In this document: positions 27,705-38,146 of the stretch, one piece after another
Position numbering within the stretch: position 1 is the first letter of the stretch
Layout: each line of letters starts with the position of its first letter
Assembly: GCA_021736945.1 (NCBI GenBank)
Contig: JAIPEX010000007.1
Coordinates: forward strand, 1 to 40,761
DNA: 40,761 bases
Reading direction: 5' to 3'
Source: Halanaerobiales bacterium
GTDB lineage: Bacteria; Bacillota; Halanaerobiia; Halanaerobiales; M55B127
Translations under genes and position numbers: made by a program
Notes under the pieces: generated by a model
What the model saw: the letters and a program-made list of their open reading frames with translations, nothing else
Told to the model about the DNA's origin: nothing
The model's database searches: none

Positions 27705-29306
27705 TTAAATGGATATCTTTTTAAATCTTTCAATCATAATATTGTAAACATAATATCGACTTATTAAATAGAAGATAAAAAATAATATACTTGCTGTTAT
27801 TATTACGGTATAATAATTTGTAAAAAGATTCGGTAGTAATTTATATAAACCATAAATAACAACTCCCATTACTACTCTAATACCTAATGAAATAGTTACA
27901 TTCATATTGTTTTTAACTGCAGCAGTTGGATGAGTCCAATTCAATATTGGTCTTAATATATTTATCATAAAATCTACAGTACCTAAAAATAAAGTTGTGG
28001 CTCCTGTAAAAAATATTGCAATTAAAATCATTTCAAGTTTTAATGGTAATATAAAATAAGAAAATATCCCTAATGCTAAAGAACCAGTTAAATTTATTAT
28101 TATGGTAGTCATTATCCTATATTTCATATTAACCCTTGCACTTATGGGTAATACTTTAGTCTCCCAAAAGGATTTACCCTCTCTAGTAATTGCTGTAGAA
28201 GAAATATTAGATACTATAGCAGGAAATATAACAATTAAACAAAATATTAAAATTAAAAAGGGTTTAATTTGCTCTGATAACAGTAATTCTGTTGAAAACT
28301 GACCGCTAAAAGTCATAACTATAAAAATTAAAATAGGAACAACTAAACTCATTAAAGTATTTAATAAAAATGTAGGTTCTTTTATTATTATCAAAATGTG
28401 ACGTTTAAATAACTGCCATCCCTTTTTTCGCTTTCTATAATAAATTGAACCAGTTTTAGATCCACCTTCTACAAAAGTTAATAAAGCTTTTTTAAAAAAT
28501 AATTTTGCCATATACTGTAATAAAATTACAAATAAAATATTTATACCTATAAAATAAAAAGCATCTAATAATGAGCCCAATAACATTTTAGTCATCCAAA
28601 TACTTGGTGGAAATCTTATTCCAATCAAACCTATTAAACCCTCATTATTTAATAATGCATTTTGAATTTGCTCTGGATTTCCAGCATAATTTGATAAGCC
28701 CATCTGAATAGCAATTATGGCTATTATAAGTATAATATTACCTAATAGTAATAATATATTTTTATATTTACTTTTTCTAATTATCTTATTAATAGATAAA
28801 ATTAATAATGAAGAAATTAATAAGGGTAAAAGTGGTGCCAAAATAAAAGTGATCATCCCAAAAATTACTAAACTAATACTTATACCAGAGTTTAAACCAT
28901 AGACAATAATGCTTGGTAATATAAATATTCCACTTATTGCAAGCAGATAAATATATACTGTACTTAGTTTGGATAAAATAATTTTGTCTTCTTCAACAGG
29001 TAAGGTGGTTAAAAATTTAATATCTTTTGAGAAAAAGAATACTGAAATTATAATAGGTATTCCAAGAAAAAACATTAATATAACTGAATTTAAATACATA
29101 GTTGTCATAACTAATTCGGGTTGGTTTAACTGAGCAAAAGCTTTATAAGTAACCATCGAAAAATATACAGATGGAGCAACAATTGAACCAATTATTAATA
29201 ATTGTAGTAACTGTATTAATTTTTTGTTCTTTATATTCAAACTACTTTGAGCATTTCCTAAAAAATCTTTCAGTTGTATAATAACCAAGGATTTAAATTT
29301 TTTCAT
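27705..29306 (-). CDS. ABC-2 type transporter permease
   Basis: 533 aa polytopic protein overlapping ATPase gene. Confidence 0.85.
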   Translation of the reverse strand: MKKFKSLVIIQLKDFLGNAQSSLNIKNKKLIQLLQLLIIGSIVAPSVYFSMVTYKAFAQLNQPELVMTTMYLNSVILMFFLGIPIIISVFFFSKDIKFLTTLPVEEDKIILSKLSTVYIYLLAISGIFILPSIIVYGLNSGISISLVIFGMITFILAPLLPLLISSLLILSINKIIRKSKYKNILLLLGNIILIIAIIAIQMGLSNYAGNPEQIQNALLNNEGLIGLIGIRFPPSIWMTKMLLGSLLDAFYFIGINILFVILLQYMAKLFFKKALLTFVEGGSKTGSIYYRKRKKGWQLFKRHILIIIKEPTFLLNTLMSLVVPILIFIVMTFSGQFSTELLLSEQIKPFLILIFCLIVIFPAIVSNISSTAITREGKSFWETKVLPISARVNMKYRIMTTIIINLTGSLALGIFSYFILPLKLEMILIAIFFTGATTLFLGTVDFMINILRPILNWTHPTAAVKNNMNVTISLGIRVVMGVVIYGLYKLLPNLFTNYYTVIITASILFFIFYLISRYYVYNIMIERFKKISI

Positions 29307-30018
29307 GTTCAGTCAACTCCAAGAATATATCTTCTAAAGTATTATCTGGTTTTTGTTTTAAATTTTCTAATGTGTCACAAGCAATAAGTTTACCTTCCTC
29401 AATAATACCAATTCTATCACACAAATTCTCAACCACTTCTAAAACATGGGAAGAAAAGAATACAGTACCTCCATTTTTACAATGATTTCTCATCATACTC
29501 TTAAGTATTTTTGCAGATCGAGGATCTAACCCCCCTAAAGGTTCATCTAAAATTAATATTTTAGGAGTTGGTAATAAGGCACCCGTAACTAATAATTTTT
29601 GTCTCATCCCATGTGAATATGATTTAATAGGTTGTGTTAAGTCTTTGTATATACCAAAATCTTTAGTATATTTTTCTATTTTTTGTTTACGTTCTTCTGT
29701 AGAAACTTCATACATATCTGCTATAAAATTTAAATAGTCTATCCCATTTATTGAATCAAAAATATCGGGATGATCTGGAACAAATGTAAAATTACTTTTA
29801 GCCTTTACTGGTTCCTTCTCAATATTTTTCCCATCAATCTCTATTTGACCACTGGTTAAATCCAATATACCCGTTATCATCCTAATGGTTGTGGTCTTAC
29901 CGGCTCCATTCGGTCCTAAAAACCCAAATATTTCACCTCTTTTTACTGAAAGGTCCAAATTATCAACTGCCATTTTCTTTCCATCATATGTTTTTGATAC
30001 ATTTTTTAACTTTAACAT
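29293..30018 (-). CDS. ABC transporter ATP-binding protein (CcmA-like)
   Basis: GPNGAGKTTTIRMI, SHGMRQKLL, LDEPLGGLDP. Confidence 0.93.
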   Translation of the reverse strand: MLKLKNVSKTYDGKKMAVDNLDLSVKRGEIFGFLGPNGAGKTTTIRMITGILDLTSGQIEIDGKNIEKEPVKAKSNFTFVPDHPDIFDSINGIDYLNFIADMYEVSTEERKQKIEKYTKDFGIYKDLTQPIKSYSHGMRQKLLVTGALLPTPKILILDEPLGGLDPRSAKILKSMMRNHCKNGGTVFFSSHVLEVVENLCDRIGIIEEGKLIACDTLENLKQKPDNTLEDIFLELTEHEKI

Positions 30019-30046
30019 TTTATATACCTTCTTTCTTTTTACTTAT

Positions 30047-30556
30047 TTATTTTAAATAATTTTGTATATCTTCTTTAACCATTTTTGCTGTAGCTGAATC
30101 TTTACTTCTTATTAATGTTACTTTATTATTTCTCACCCAAGCAATGCTGGTATAACCTTTACTGTTCTGAGTCCAGTATCTTCCGTAAAATGGAATATTA
30201 ATTTCAAATGAACTTGTTTCTATATTCCCAGTACTAATCTCCTGATAATCCCTTAAAGCTTTTCTTGCACTAAATGGATTACCATATTTGAAATAGGAAA
30301 TTATAACATCATTATTTTCAATATTTATTCTATTCAATTCTTTACTAAATAGGCCTTCATTATCTAAAGTTTTTAACTCGTTTACTTTATCATCTACAAC
30401 ATAACTTACATTATTATAATTATTGAGATAATCTTTAAATGTATCCTTACTTTTGAAGACAGGTAGGTCAATATATAAACTAACTCCAACCATAATTAGA
30501 ACTATCAACAATCCAAAAACAAACAATATTTTACCAATTAATTTCATCTTATTCAT
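30047..30556 (-). CDS. membrane-anchored hypothetical protein
   Basis: N-terminal TM, soluble domain; in the efflux operon. Confidence 0.7.
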   Translation of the reverse strand: MNKMKLIGKILFVFGLLIVLIMVGVSLYIDLPVFKSKDTFKDYLNNYNNVSYVVDDKVNELKTLDNEGLFSKELNRINIENNDVIISYFKYGNPFSARKALRDYQEISTGNIETSSFEINIPFYGRYWTQNSKGYTSIAWVRNNKVTLIRSKDSATAKMVKEDIQNYLK

Positions 30557-30603
30557 CTCCTTATAAATTAAAATGTATTTTTCATTATAATGATCAAATT
30601 ATC

Positions 30604-31374
30604 TTATTTAACAATATCTTTTTTTAATAAGTGATTAACACTTAAACCCATGAAAACTATAAAATATATTCCGGAGGTTAATATGAAAATTGCTAAACCA
30701 TTTTGGATTCCCAATGAGGTTAATAGGTATCCGGTATTAAAATAATCACTAATTATAAACGGCCTGAATACTGAAGATAACTGTCTCATTGTATTCATGA
30801 TAAAAATAATTCCTATACTTACCCCGACTAAAGAACCACCACTTTCCAACTTCAATCCTAAAAATATTATAATAAGACTAAAAGCAGTTAAAGGGATCAC
30901 TGATAATAGATATAATAAAGAAGTATATAATATTCCGGACCCTTCGCTTAATAACAAATCATTAAACTCAAAAGGGATTCCCCACTCCAAGAAAAAACTG
31001 CCGCTTACATAAGAAACTACCATCGTAAATAAAACCAAACCAGTAATTACCAAAATTATGGTTAGAACCTTGGAAAATAGAAGTTCTGTTCTACTAACTC
31101 CATTTACTAAATTTATTTTCATTGTACCTTCACTATATTCGTTTGTAATCATGTCAGCTACTAAAATTGAAATGAAAATTGGTATAATCATTTCAGTACT
31201 CCAGGCTAAATTTTCTAATGGTAAGATATTCACTTTAAATACAATACCCCCACCATCAAATTTACTAACTATAATTGGAATAAGAGTCATTCCGGTAATG
31301 ATTATCATAAAGATATATATCTTTTTCTTCTTCAATAATTTATAAACCTCATTTTTCAATAAACTATATAACAT
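30604..31374 (-). CDS. ABC-2 type permease (BcrB/lantibiotic-immunity-like)
   Basis: 256 aa polytopic with EYSEGTMKINLVNGVSRTELLFSK. Confidence 0.85.
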   Translation of the reverse strand: MLYSLLKNEVYKLLKKKKIYIFMIIITGMTLIPIIVSKFDGGGIVFKVNILPLENLAWSTEMIIPIFISILVADMITNEYSEGTMKINLVNGVSRTELLFSKVLTIILVITGLVLFTMVVSYVSGSFFLEWGIPFEFNDLLLSEGSGILYTSLLYLLSVIPLTAFSLIIIFLGLKLESGGSLVGVSIGIIFIMNTMRQLSSVFRPFIISDYFNTGYLLTSLGIQNGLAIFILTSGIYFIVFMGLSVNHLLKKDIVK

Positions 31375-32284
31375 CGAAATGACCTCCAGTTTCTTTTAAA
31401 TAATACTCTTCTAATGATTCTACATAAGGAATTATATATTGTACTTTTATTCCTCTATTATTCAATTGATAATTTATTTTTTCTATTTCTTTTTCAAATG
31501 TAAATATTTGAATTCCATTTTTGCTAATATTTAAATCAGATATCCCATTATAATCTTTTAACATTAATTCAGCTTCATTCTTCTGTTTAGTATAAAATTC
31601 AACCCATTTTTTGTTCTCTTTTTCTTTAATAAATCTATTAGATATTATTTCACCGTCCTGTAAAATAGCGACCTTATTGCAGATTTGTTCTACTTCATTC
31701 AACAAGTGAGTACAGATAAAAAAAGTAATTCCTTGATTAATCGCTAACTGCTGAATCAACTCCCTAATTTCTTTTTTGCCTTGTGGGTCAAGACCACTTG
31801 TTGGTTCGTCTAAAATAACTAATTCTGGTTCATTTAATAAAGCTCTAGCTAATCCTAACCTTTGTTTCATTCCAACAGAATAGGTTTCTACTTTGTTTTT
31901 ACCCCTATTTTTTAACCCAACTTTTTTTAAAGATTTATTAATATCTATATGTTTAACATTTTTGTATAAATTGGCAACCAATTTAAGATTTTGATAACCA
32001 CTTAAATAATCATAAAATTTTGGTGTTTCAACCATTGCTCCCATATATTGTAGTGCCTTTTTGTAATCTTTTTTTATATCATATCCTTTTATTCTAATTT
32101 CTCCTTGATCAGGATGAACTAACCCTAATATCATTCGAATCGTAGTAGTTTTCCCGGCTCCATTTGGGCCCAAGAATCCAAATATATCACCTTTTTCCAC
32201 ATCCAAATTTACATTTTTCACAGCTTTAATTTCTTTATAATTCTTTTTTAACTTTCTAATTTCTAATATATTTTTGCTTTCCAT
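31364..32284 (-). CDS. ABC transporter ATP-binding protein (BcrA-like)
   Basis: GPNGAGKTTTIRMILGL, YSVGMKQRLGLARALL, LDEPTSGLDPQGKKEI. Confidence 0.93.
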   Translation of the reverse strand: MESKNILEIRKLKKNYKEIKAVKNVNLDVEKGDIFGFLGPNGAGKTTTIRMILGLVHPDQGEIRIKGYDIKKDYKKALQYMGAMVETPKFYDYLSGYQNLKLVANLYKNVKHIDINKSLKKVGLKNRGKNKVETYSVGMKQRLGLARALLNEPELVILDEPTSGLDPQGKKEIRELIQQLAINQGITFFICTHLLNEVEQICNKVAILQDGEIISNRFIKEKENKKWVEFYTKQKNEAELMLKDYNGISDLNISKNGIQIFTFEKEIEKINYQLNNRGIKVQYIIPYVESLEEYYLKETGGHFDVI

Positions 32285-32289
32285 AAAAA

Positions 32290-32332
32290 ATACCTCCAGT
32301 ATTTACTCTTAATAACATAATACTAGAGGTAT
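32290..32332 (-). promoter_or_regulatory. RBS-sequestering / terminator-like hairpin before BcrA-like gene
   Basis: minus strand ATACCTCTAGTATT-N15-AATACTGGAGGTAT then TTTTTATG; right arm contains the SD. Confidence 0.7.
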
Positions 32333-32366
32333 CTTAAATCTTACTTATAAAAATATTAAGTTTTTA

Positions 32367-33776
32367 TTAATTAGCAATAGGAAGTTCAAAATAAAAACTA
32401 GCTCCCTCTCCCCTTTTACTTTTAACTCCTATCTTACCATTATGGGATTCAATGATTTCTCGACAGATAGCTAGTCCAAGGCCAGTACCTCCGAATTTAC
32501 GCGAACGCGATTTCTCCCCTCTAAAAAATTTATTGAATAACTTGGATTGGTCTTCTTTTCTTATACCAACTCCATTATCAGTAATGGTTACTTTAAGGTA
32601 AGTGTCTAATACTTCAAATGATATTTTGACAAAACCATCTTTATCAATAAATTCTCGAGCATTTTTGATAATATTGTCAACTACTTGTATAATCCTATTT
32701 TTATCAATCTTTATCTTTTCATCAGGAATCGGTCTATCAACAATTAGTTTATGTTCAATTTGTTCAAATTCCATTTCTATAGGTTTTAATATTTGTTCAA
32801 AAACAGAGGAACTTTGATATTCCTTTTTATTAATATTCAATCGGTCCAATTCTAATTTTGAAAAATAAAATAAATCATCGATTAAATGATTTAATTTAAT
32901 CGACTTATCTTTTATTATTTCAAGATATCTATTATATGAATTAACATCCTTTGGTATACCATCTATCAAACCTTCTATATATCCCTGAATTGAGGTAATA
33001 GGGGTTTTTAGATCATGCGAAATACTAGCAATTAATTCTTTGCGATTGTTCTCATATTGCGACTGTTTTTCAAGAGATTGTTTTAATTTTAATCTCATTG
33101 TTTCAAAAGCCTGACAAAAACTCCCTAATTCGTTATCAGCACAGTAATCAATCTCATAATTCAAATTTCCTTCAGCAATATTCTTGGTAGCTTCATTAAG
33201 TTCTTCTAAAGGTATTAAAATTTGTCTTGAAATTGTTTGACTAAAATAATATACTAAAAAACCTAACAGTATTATAGAAATTACAATACCAACAACTATA
33301 TACTTCATTACCGTACCTTGCACGCCTTCATACATTGCATCCATATCTAAGACTAGTGAATATACATAATTACCAGTAGGAGTATTGACCTCATCTAGAT
33401 AAGTAAAGTAATCAGTATCTGAACGAGCATTTATATTTAATTTATTATATTCAAATTTTGTTATATTTTCATTTTCTGAATTGAATATAATGAGATCGGA
33501 TTCTGAATTAATTATCTGTAATTCCCCTTTATATTGCACTAACAAATCTTCTATACTATTTTTGAAAGCTTCATAATCATTTAAAGATTGAATATTGTTC
33601 TCTATTCTTGTCTCAAATTTATCTATGATAGTTCCTACTTCTGTTATTGGACCATTACTATTTAAATACATTCCCAAAATATTAAAAAAACCTATATAAA
33701 ATATGATAGGAATTAAAACTATTAAAATAAAATATATTATTAATTTAGTTCTTAAGCTAAAATTAAATCTGCTCAT
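32367..33776 (-). CDS. two-component sensor histidine kinase
   Basis: HAMP-like region, ISHDLKTPITSIQGY H-box, NIIKNA, GGTGLGLAI. Confidence 0.95.
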   Translation of the reverse strand: MSRFNFSLRTKLIIYFILIVLIPIIFYIGFFNILGMYLNSNGPITEVGTIIDKFETRIENNIQSLNDYEAFKNSIEDLLVQYKGELQIINSESDLIIFNSENENITKFEYNKLNINARSDTDYFTYLDEVNTPTGNYVYSLVLDMDAMYEGVQGTVMKYIVVGIVISIILLGFLVYYFSQTISRQILIPLEELNEATKNIAEGNLNYEIDYCADNELGSFCQAFETMRLKLKQSLEKQSQYENNRKELIASISHDLKTPITSIQGYIEGLIDGIPKDVNSYNRYLEIIKDKSIKLNHLIDDLFYFSKLELDRLNINKKEYQSSSVFEQILKPIEMEFEQIEHKLIVDRPIPDEKIKIDKNRIIQVVDNIIKNAREFIDKDGFVKISFEVLDTYLKVTITDNGVGIRKEDQSKLFNKFFRGEKSRSRKFGGTGLGLAICREIIESHNGKIGVKSKRGEGASFYFELPIAN

Positions 33777-34480
33777 ACTTTGTCACCAACAAATTTATAA
33801 CCAACACCCCAAACAGTTTCTATATATGTAGGATTTTTACTATCAACTTCCAGTTTTTCACGTATTTTTCTAATATGAACTGTTACTGTATTTATATCTC
33901 CATATTCATTAAAACCCCAAATCTTATTAAAAATTTGTTCCCGGCTGTAAACTCGTTCTGGATTCAAGGCTAGAAATTTTAAGATCTCAAATTCTTTAGC
34001 AGAAAAAGGTATTTTTTGGTCGTTTAAATACACATTATAACCCTCTAGGTCAATTTTTAGATTTTTAAATTTTAAACTTTTATTTGTATTATTATAGTCT
34101 GAATTAGAAAACTGTTTAACTCTTCTTAATTGAGCTTTGATTCTTGCTACAAGTTCTTTAGGACTAAAGGGCTTGGTCATATAATCATCTGCTCCTAAAC
34201 CTAGACCTAAAACTTTATCAACATCACTCTTTTTGGCACTTAACATTAATATAGGTAAATTTGATTTGCCTCTGACAATTTTACATATCTCCATCCCATC
34301 TATTTTGGGCAACATTAAATCTAATACAATCAAATCAGGACCAAATGTATTAAATTTTTCCAAGCCAATTTCTCCATCTTCTGCCATAGAAACCTTATAA
34401 CCTTCAATTTCTAAATAATCTCTAATCAGTTCTCTTATTTCTTTTTCATCATCAATTATCAATATTTTCTCTTCAGCCAT
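33773..34480 (-). CDS. OmpR/PhoB-family response regulator
   Basis: receiver VLDLMLPKIDG and GADDYMTKPF; C-term winged helix. Confidence 0.96.
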   Translation of the reverse strand: MAEEKILIIDDEKEIRELIRDYLEIEGYKVSMAEDGEIGLEKFNTFGPDLIVLDLMLPKIDGMEICKIVRGKSNLPILMLSAKKSDVDKVLGLGLGADDYMTKPFSPKELVARIKAQLRRVKQFSNSDYNNTNKSLKFKNLKIDLEGYNVYLNDQKIPFSAKEFEILKFLALNPERVYSREQIFNKIWGFNEYGDINTVTVHIRKIREKLEVDSKNPTYIETVWGVGYKFVGDKV

Positions 34481-34562
34481 AGTTTCACCTCGTTAAAATA
34501 TTCTTATTTCCTATATTATATTTAATTATTATTTTAATTTTTCCTTTATTAAATTAAAAAAA

Positions 34563-34585
34563 CCTGGGTAGTAAATATACCCAGG
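34563..34585 (-). terminator. terminator after DUF523-DUF1722 gene
   Basis: minus strand CCTGGGTA-loop-TACCCAGG followed by TTTTTTT. Confidence 0.9.
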
Positions 34586-34605
34586 GATCTTAATTCATAT
34601 TTATA

Positions 34606-35586
34606 TTATCTCAATTTATCATTATTTTTACCAGAATCTGTTAAATCTACAAGTTCATTGGGAAAGGGATCAATAAAACTTTGGCCTTTCAAATAATCAA
34701 CATCATATTCAATAATCCAAGCTTTAAGTAAGTGAATAGGAACTGATAATGGAACTTTATTTTCCCTATATTTATCACTAATATTTAAGAAAAACTCTTT
34801 TTCATCAGAAGTTAATTCGTTTTTGAAATATCCAAATATATGTTTTAGAACATTTAAGATGCTTTTATATTCTGGTTTCTTTTTAAATATTTCAATGAGT
34901 TTATTTTTATATAGATGATAAACTTTTTCTGGCTTAAGTTTTTCATGATTTGCTACGACTCTACCCAAATCTTTTAAAATATTTTGATTATAAGCCATTA
35001 GTAAATATTTGTTATCACTATGAAATTTAACTAAATCATTCATCTTTTTTGTTTCACTTATTTTTCTAAAATTAGCAAAAGTAAATAATTTTGTTAAAAA
35101 ATGTTCTCTTAGTTGTAAATTGTTTAACCGTCCATCACCTTCTACAGCTGCAAAAGGAAATTTGTCTTTAGCTTTTTGCGCAAAAAATCCTACTCCATCT
35201 TTGTGAATTACTTGCCCCTGTATATCAGAATAAACTTTTACATTTTTCGGACCACAAGATGGTGAACGTTCTTTAAAAATAAATCCATCAATACTATCAA
35301 ATTTATTTAAAAATTGTTCTGAAAAATCAAGCATTTTTTTAGTAAGTTCTTTTTCTGTTTTCGGTTGGAATAACCTAAGTTCATTTTTATTGTCCTTACT
35401 TCTGACTATTCTAATAGTTTGTCTAGGCACACCTAAACCAATTTCCATTTCAGGACAAACTGGCTGATATTCAACATACTTTCCAAGCTTATCTACAAAA
35501 TCAATATTAAACATTTGCCCACTATAATAACAGGGTTCAAAACCAAGACATTTACTGATTATCACTTTAGGTTTTACAAAATTCAT
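34606..35586 (-). CDS. DUF523 (TudS-like)-DUF1722 fusion protein
   Basis: SKCLGFEPCYYSG, CPEMEIGLGVPR, KERSPSCGPKNVKVY; C-term DUF1722-like (NKYLLMAYNQ). Confidence 0.85.
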   Translation of the reverse strand: MNFVKPKVIISKCLGFEPCYYSGQMFNIDFVDKLGKYVEYQPVCPEMEIGLGVPRQTIRIVRSKDNKNELRLFQPKTEKELTKKMLDFSEQFLNKFDSIDGFIFKERSPSCGPKNVKVYSDIQGQVIHKDGVGFFAQKAKDKFPFAAVEGDGRLNNLQLREHFLTKLFTFANFRKISETKKMNDLVKFHSDNKYLLMAYNQNILKDLGRVVANHEKLKPEKVYHLYKNKLIEIFKKKPEYKSILNVLKHIFGYFKNELTSDEKEFFLNISDKYRENKVPLSVPIHLLKAWIIEYDVDYLKGQSFIDPFPNELVDLTDSGKNNDKLR

Positions 35587-35600
35587 TTTTAATACCCCTT

Positions 35601-36530
35601 TTATTTTGTTATCAATTCCAAAAAGACCTGATGTAAACTAGCTTCACGGGTATGAATACTCAATATTTCAAATTCTTCTTTTAAGTTGTCAATATCTGCT
35701 CCAAGATTATTTTTATGCAGCGGTAATTCAATCACTATTTTATCAGTTTCTAGTTTTATGTATTTATCATCAACTATATTTTTTAGTTTATTTATTTTGG
35801 ATTCATCTCTACTAAGCACTATTTCTATTTGTTTAGTACCGAATTGGCTTTTTAATTCAGATGGAGGTGTAATAGTTACAATTTCACCTTCGTTAATAAA
35901 TGCAATCTTGTCACAAAGACGATCTGCTTCTTCCATAAAATGGGTACTCAATAAAACTGTTTTCCCTTCTGATGTAAATTGTTCAATAGCTCGATGTATC
36001 ATCTCCACTGATTGTGGATCTAATCCACTTGTTGGCTCATCTAAAATTAACAACTGTGGATCACTTAATAAAGCCCGACCAATAAGAAGTCTCTGTCTCA
36101 TACCCTTAGAATAATTTTTAACCTGTCTATCACCAGCACTACTTAAATCAAAAAAATCTAAAAGTTCTTCCACCTTTGTATATTTTACATTATACAAATC
36201 TGCAAAAAATTTAAGATTTTCCCTTCCGGTCAGTCTCTTATATAAGTTATTATTTTCAAATACAATTCCAATCTTTTGTTTAGTATTTTTACTAATTTTT
36301 TCAGATTTTTCTCCTAAAAGATAGCTTTGACCAGAGGTAGGACTCAACATACCTGTCAGAATATTTAAAGCAGTACTTTTACCGGCTCCATTTGGGCCAA
36401 GGAAGCCAAAAACTTCTCCCTTTTTAACTTTAAATGAAATCCCCTTGAGAGCCTCTACTTTACGATATTCTTTTTTTAAATTATCTATTACAATTGGATA
36501 CTCATCTATATTCAATATATTTACACCCAC
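35601..36530 (-). CDS. ABC transporter ATP-binding protein
   Basis: GPNGAGKSTALNILTGM, LDEPTSGLDPQSVEM. Confidence 0.93.
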   Translation of the reverse strand: MGVNILNIDEYPIVIDNLKKEYRKVEALKGISFKVKKGEVFGFLGPNGAGKSTALNILTGMLSPTSGQSYLLGEKSEKISKNTKQKIGIVFENNNLYKRLTGRENLKFFADLYNVKYTKVEELLDFFDLSSAGDRQVKNYSKGMRQRLLIGRALLSDPQLLILDEPTSGLDPQSVEMIHRAIEQFTSEGKTVLLSTHFMEEADRLCDKIAFINEGEIVTITPPSELKSQFGTKQIEIVLSRDESKINKLKNIVDDKYIKLETDKIVIELPLHKNNLGADIDNLKEEFEILSIHTREASLHQVFLELITK

Positions 36531-36531
36531 T

Positions 36532-37020
36532 TTAATCTTTGTTTATGATACCAGGATTCCACAACAAATATTTTTGATTACTATCACTAACTACAAAGGT
36601 TTCTTTTTCAATTATTTTTTCTTTTTGACTACCAGCATTTTTATAATTTGTTTTATATTTAATGGATATTTCATATACTTTAAGATTTTCCTTATCAGAT
36701 ATGATATCTTTAAAAACATCTGGCAAGTTCTCCTTAATACTAACTTTTAATACTTCGATCTCAGATATCTCAAGTTCATACTTTTCAGTATTTTTTTTCT
36801 GAAATTCGATGTATTTTTCTTTTTTTAAAACTTCCTTTATTTCAGGATGCATATGATTATAGACAACTTCATATTCGTTTTCCTGATAACTTTTATATAT
36901 ATTATATATATAATCTTCTATTTCAGTTAAATCACTTTTCTCTTCAGCAAATACTGATATCGTAAGGGTCCCTAATAATATTACTATAATTATACAAACA
37001 AAGAAATTTTTAATTTTCAT
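36532..37020 (-). CDS. secreted/anchored hypothetical protein
   Basis: signal peptide; overlaps ABC-2 permease stop/start. Confidence 0.7.
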   Translation of the reverse strand: MKIKNFFVCIIIVILLGTLTISVFAEEKSDLTEIEDYIYNIYKSYQENEYEVVYNHMHPEIKEVLKKEKYIEFQKKNTEKYELEISEIEVLKVSIKENLPDVFKDIISDKENLKVYEISIKYKTNYKNAGSQKEKIIEKETFVVSDSNQKYLLWNPGIINKD

Positions 37021-38042
37021 TAACGATACACCCTCTTAAATACATAGAATAAGATACTGGATAAAACAACACCAAAAACCATTAAAATAGATAAGTTATA
37101 CCAAACTTTACTGTAATTAACACTAATACTTAATAAATTATTTATGACTTGGAATAAATAGTAAGTCGGAAAAAATTTAGCAATCATCTCTGTAAAATCA
37201 GATAGATTATATATTAAAGTTGGGAATAATAACGGGAAATAAATAATTGTGCCCATTGATCTAGCCGAAGACTGTGAATCAGACTTAGCTCCAATTATTA
37301 AGCCAATTACATTAAACACTAACGAACTTAAGAATATTGCCAATACCACCAATAAAACATTTTTTATAGGTTGTCGGTAAAATCCATTTATAAAAAGCAT
37401 GATAAGTGCGGTTACTGTAGATAAAATAACACCGGAGAGTATCTTTCCAATTAAAAACAATAAATTGTTGGCCGGAGTAATGTAAATTGCATCCATAGTC
37501 TTATTTTCTTTTTCTTCTGCAAGATTACCTGATATTATCAAGACGCCTATCATTGTTATAGTTATAGTTAACCAGATTGGTAAAAAATTAAGCTTACCTT
37601 CTATCTGATTTACTGAATTAACTTGTAATTCATATTGAGGCTCTATCCCCAAATACCTGTCAATTATGTTTTCTAATTGGTTCTGTAAAAAAAAGTAACT
37701 ATTTGTATTTGCTGCATTCAAATATAATTCAAAATCATTTTTATTATGAATATGAATTATCCCATCAATACGATCTCCAATTTCTGATTCTGCTCTTCCT
37801 ATATTGTCATAATTATATACATTTATATTAGCAATATTTGAAGTAACAAAACTATTGAAATCAGAATTAATATCATCAACTAAACCTATATTGAAATATT
37901 TATTTAGTCCAGCGTCTTCTATAATTAAAAAGAACAATGATGCTAAAAGAGGTAGTAATATGACAATAATAATTGTTTTATTACGGAAAAATTCTTTCAT
38001 ATCTTTTTTTATTACAGACTGTATAATTGATAAAAAATTCAT
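37020..38042 (-). CDS. ABC-2 type permease (NatB/YhaP-like)
   Basis: polytopic, AEEKENKTMDAIYITPANN motif. Confidence 0.88.
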   Translation of the reverse strand: MNFLSIIQSVIKKDMKEFFRNKTIIIVILLPLLASLFFLIIEDAGLNKYFNIGLVDDINSDFNSFVTSNIANINVYNYDNIGRAESEIGDRIDGIIHIHNKNDFELYLNAANTNSYFFLQNQLENIIDRYLGIEPQYELQVNSVNQIEGKLNFLPIWLTITITMIGVLIISGNLAEEKENKTMDAIYITPANNLLFLIGKILSGVILSTVTALIMLFINGFYRQPIKNVLLVVLAIFLSSLVFNVIGLIIGAKSDSQSSARSMGTIIYFPLLFPTLIYNLSDFTEMIAKFFPTYYLFQVINNLLSISVNYSKVWYNLSILMVFGVVLSSILFYVFKRVYR

Positions 38043-38146
38043 TTTTAATTCACCTTCAAAACTATAAAATTTTCAAAATAAAAAGGATATTTATAACTAT
38101 AAGGAAATATATAAATAACCCATAAAAAAATTAAAAGGAGTTTATT

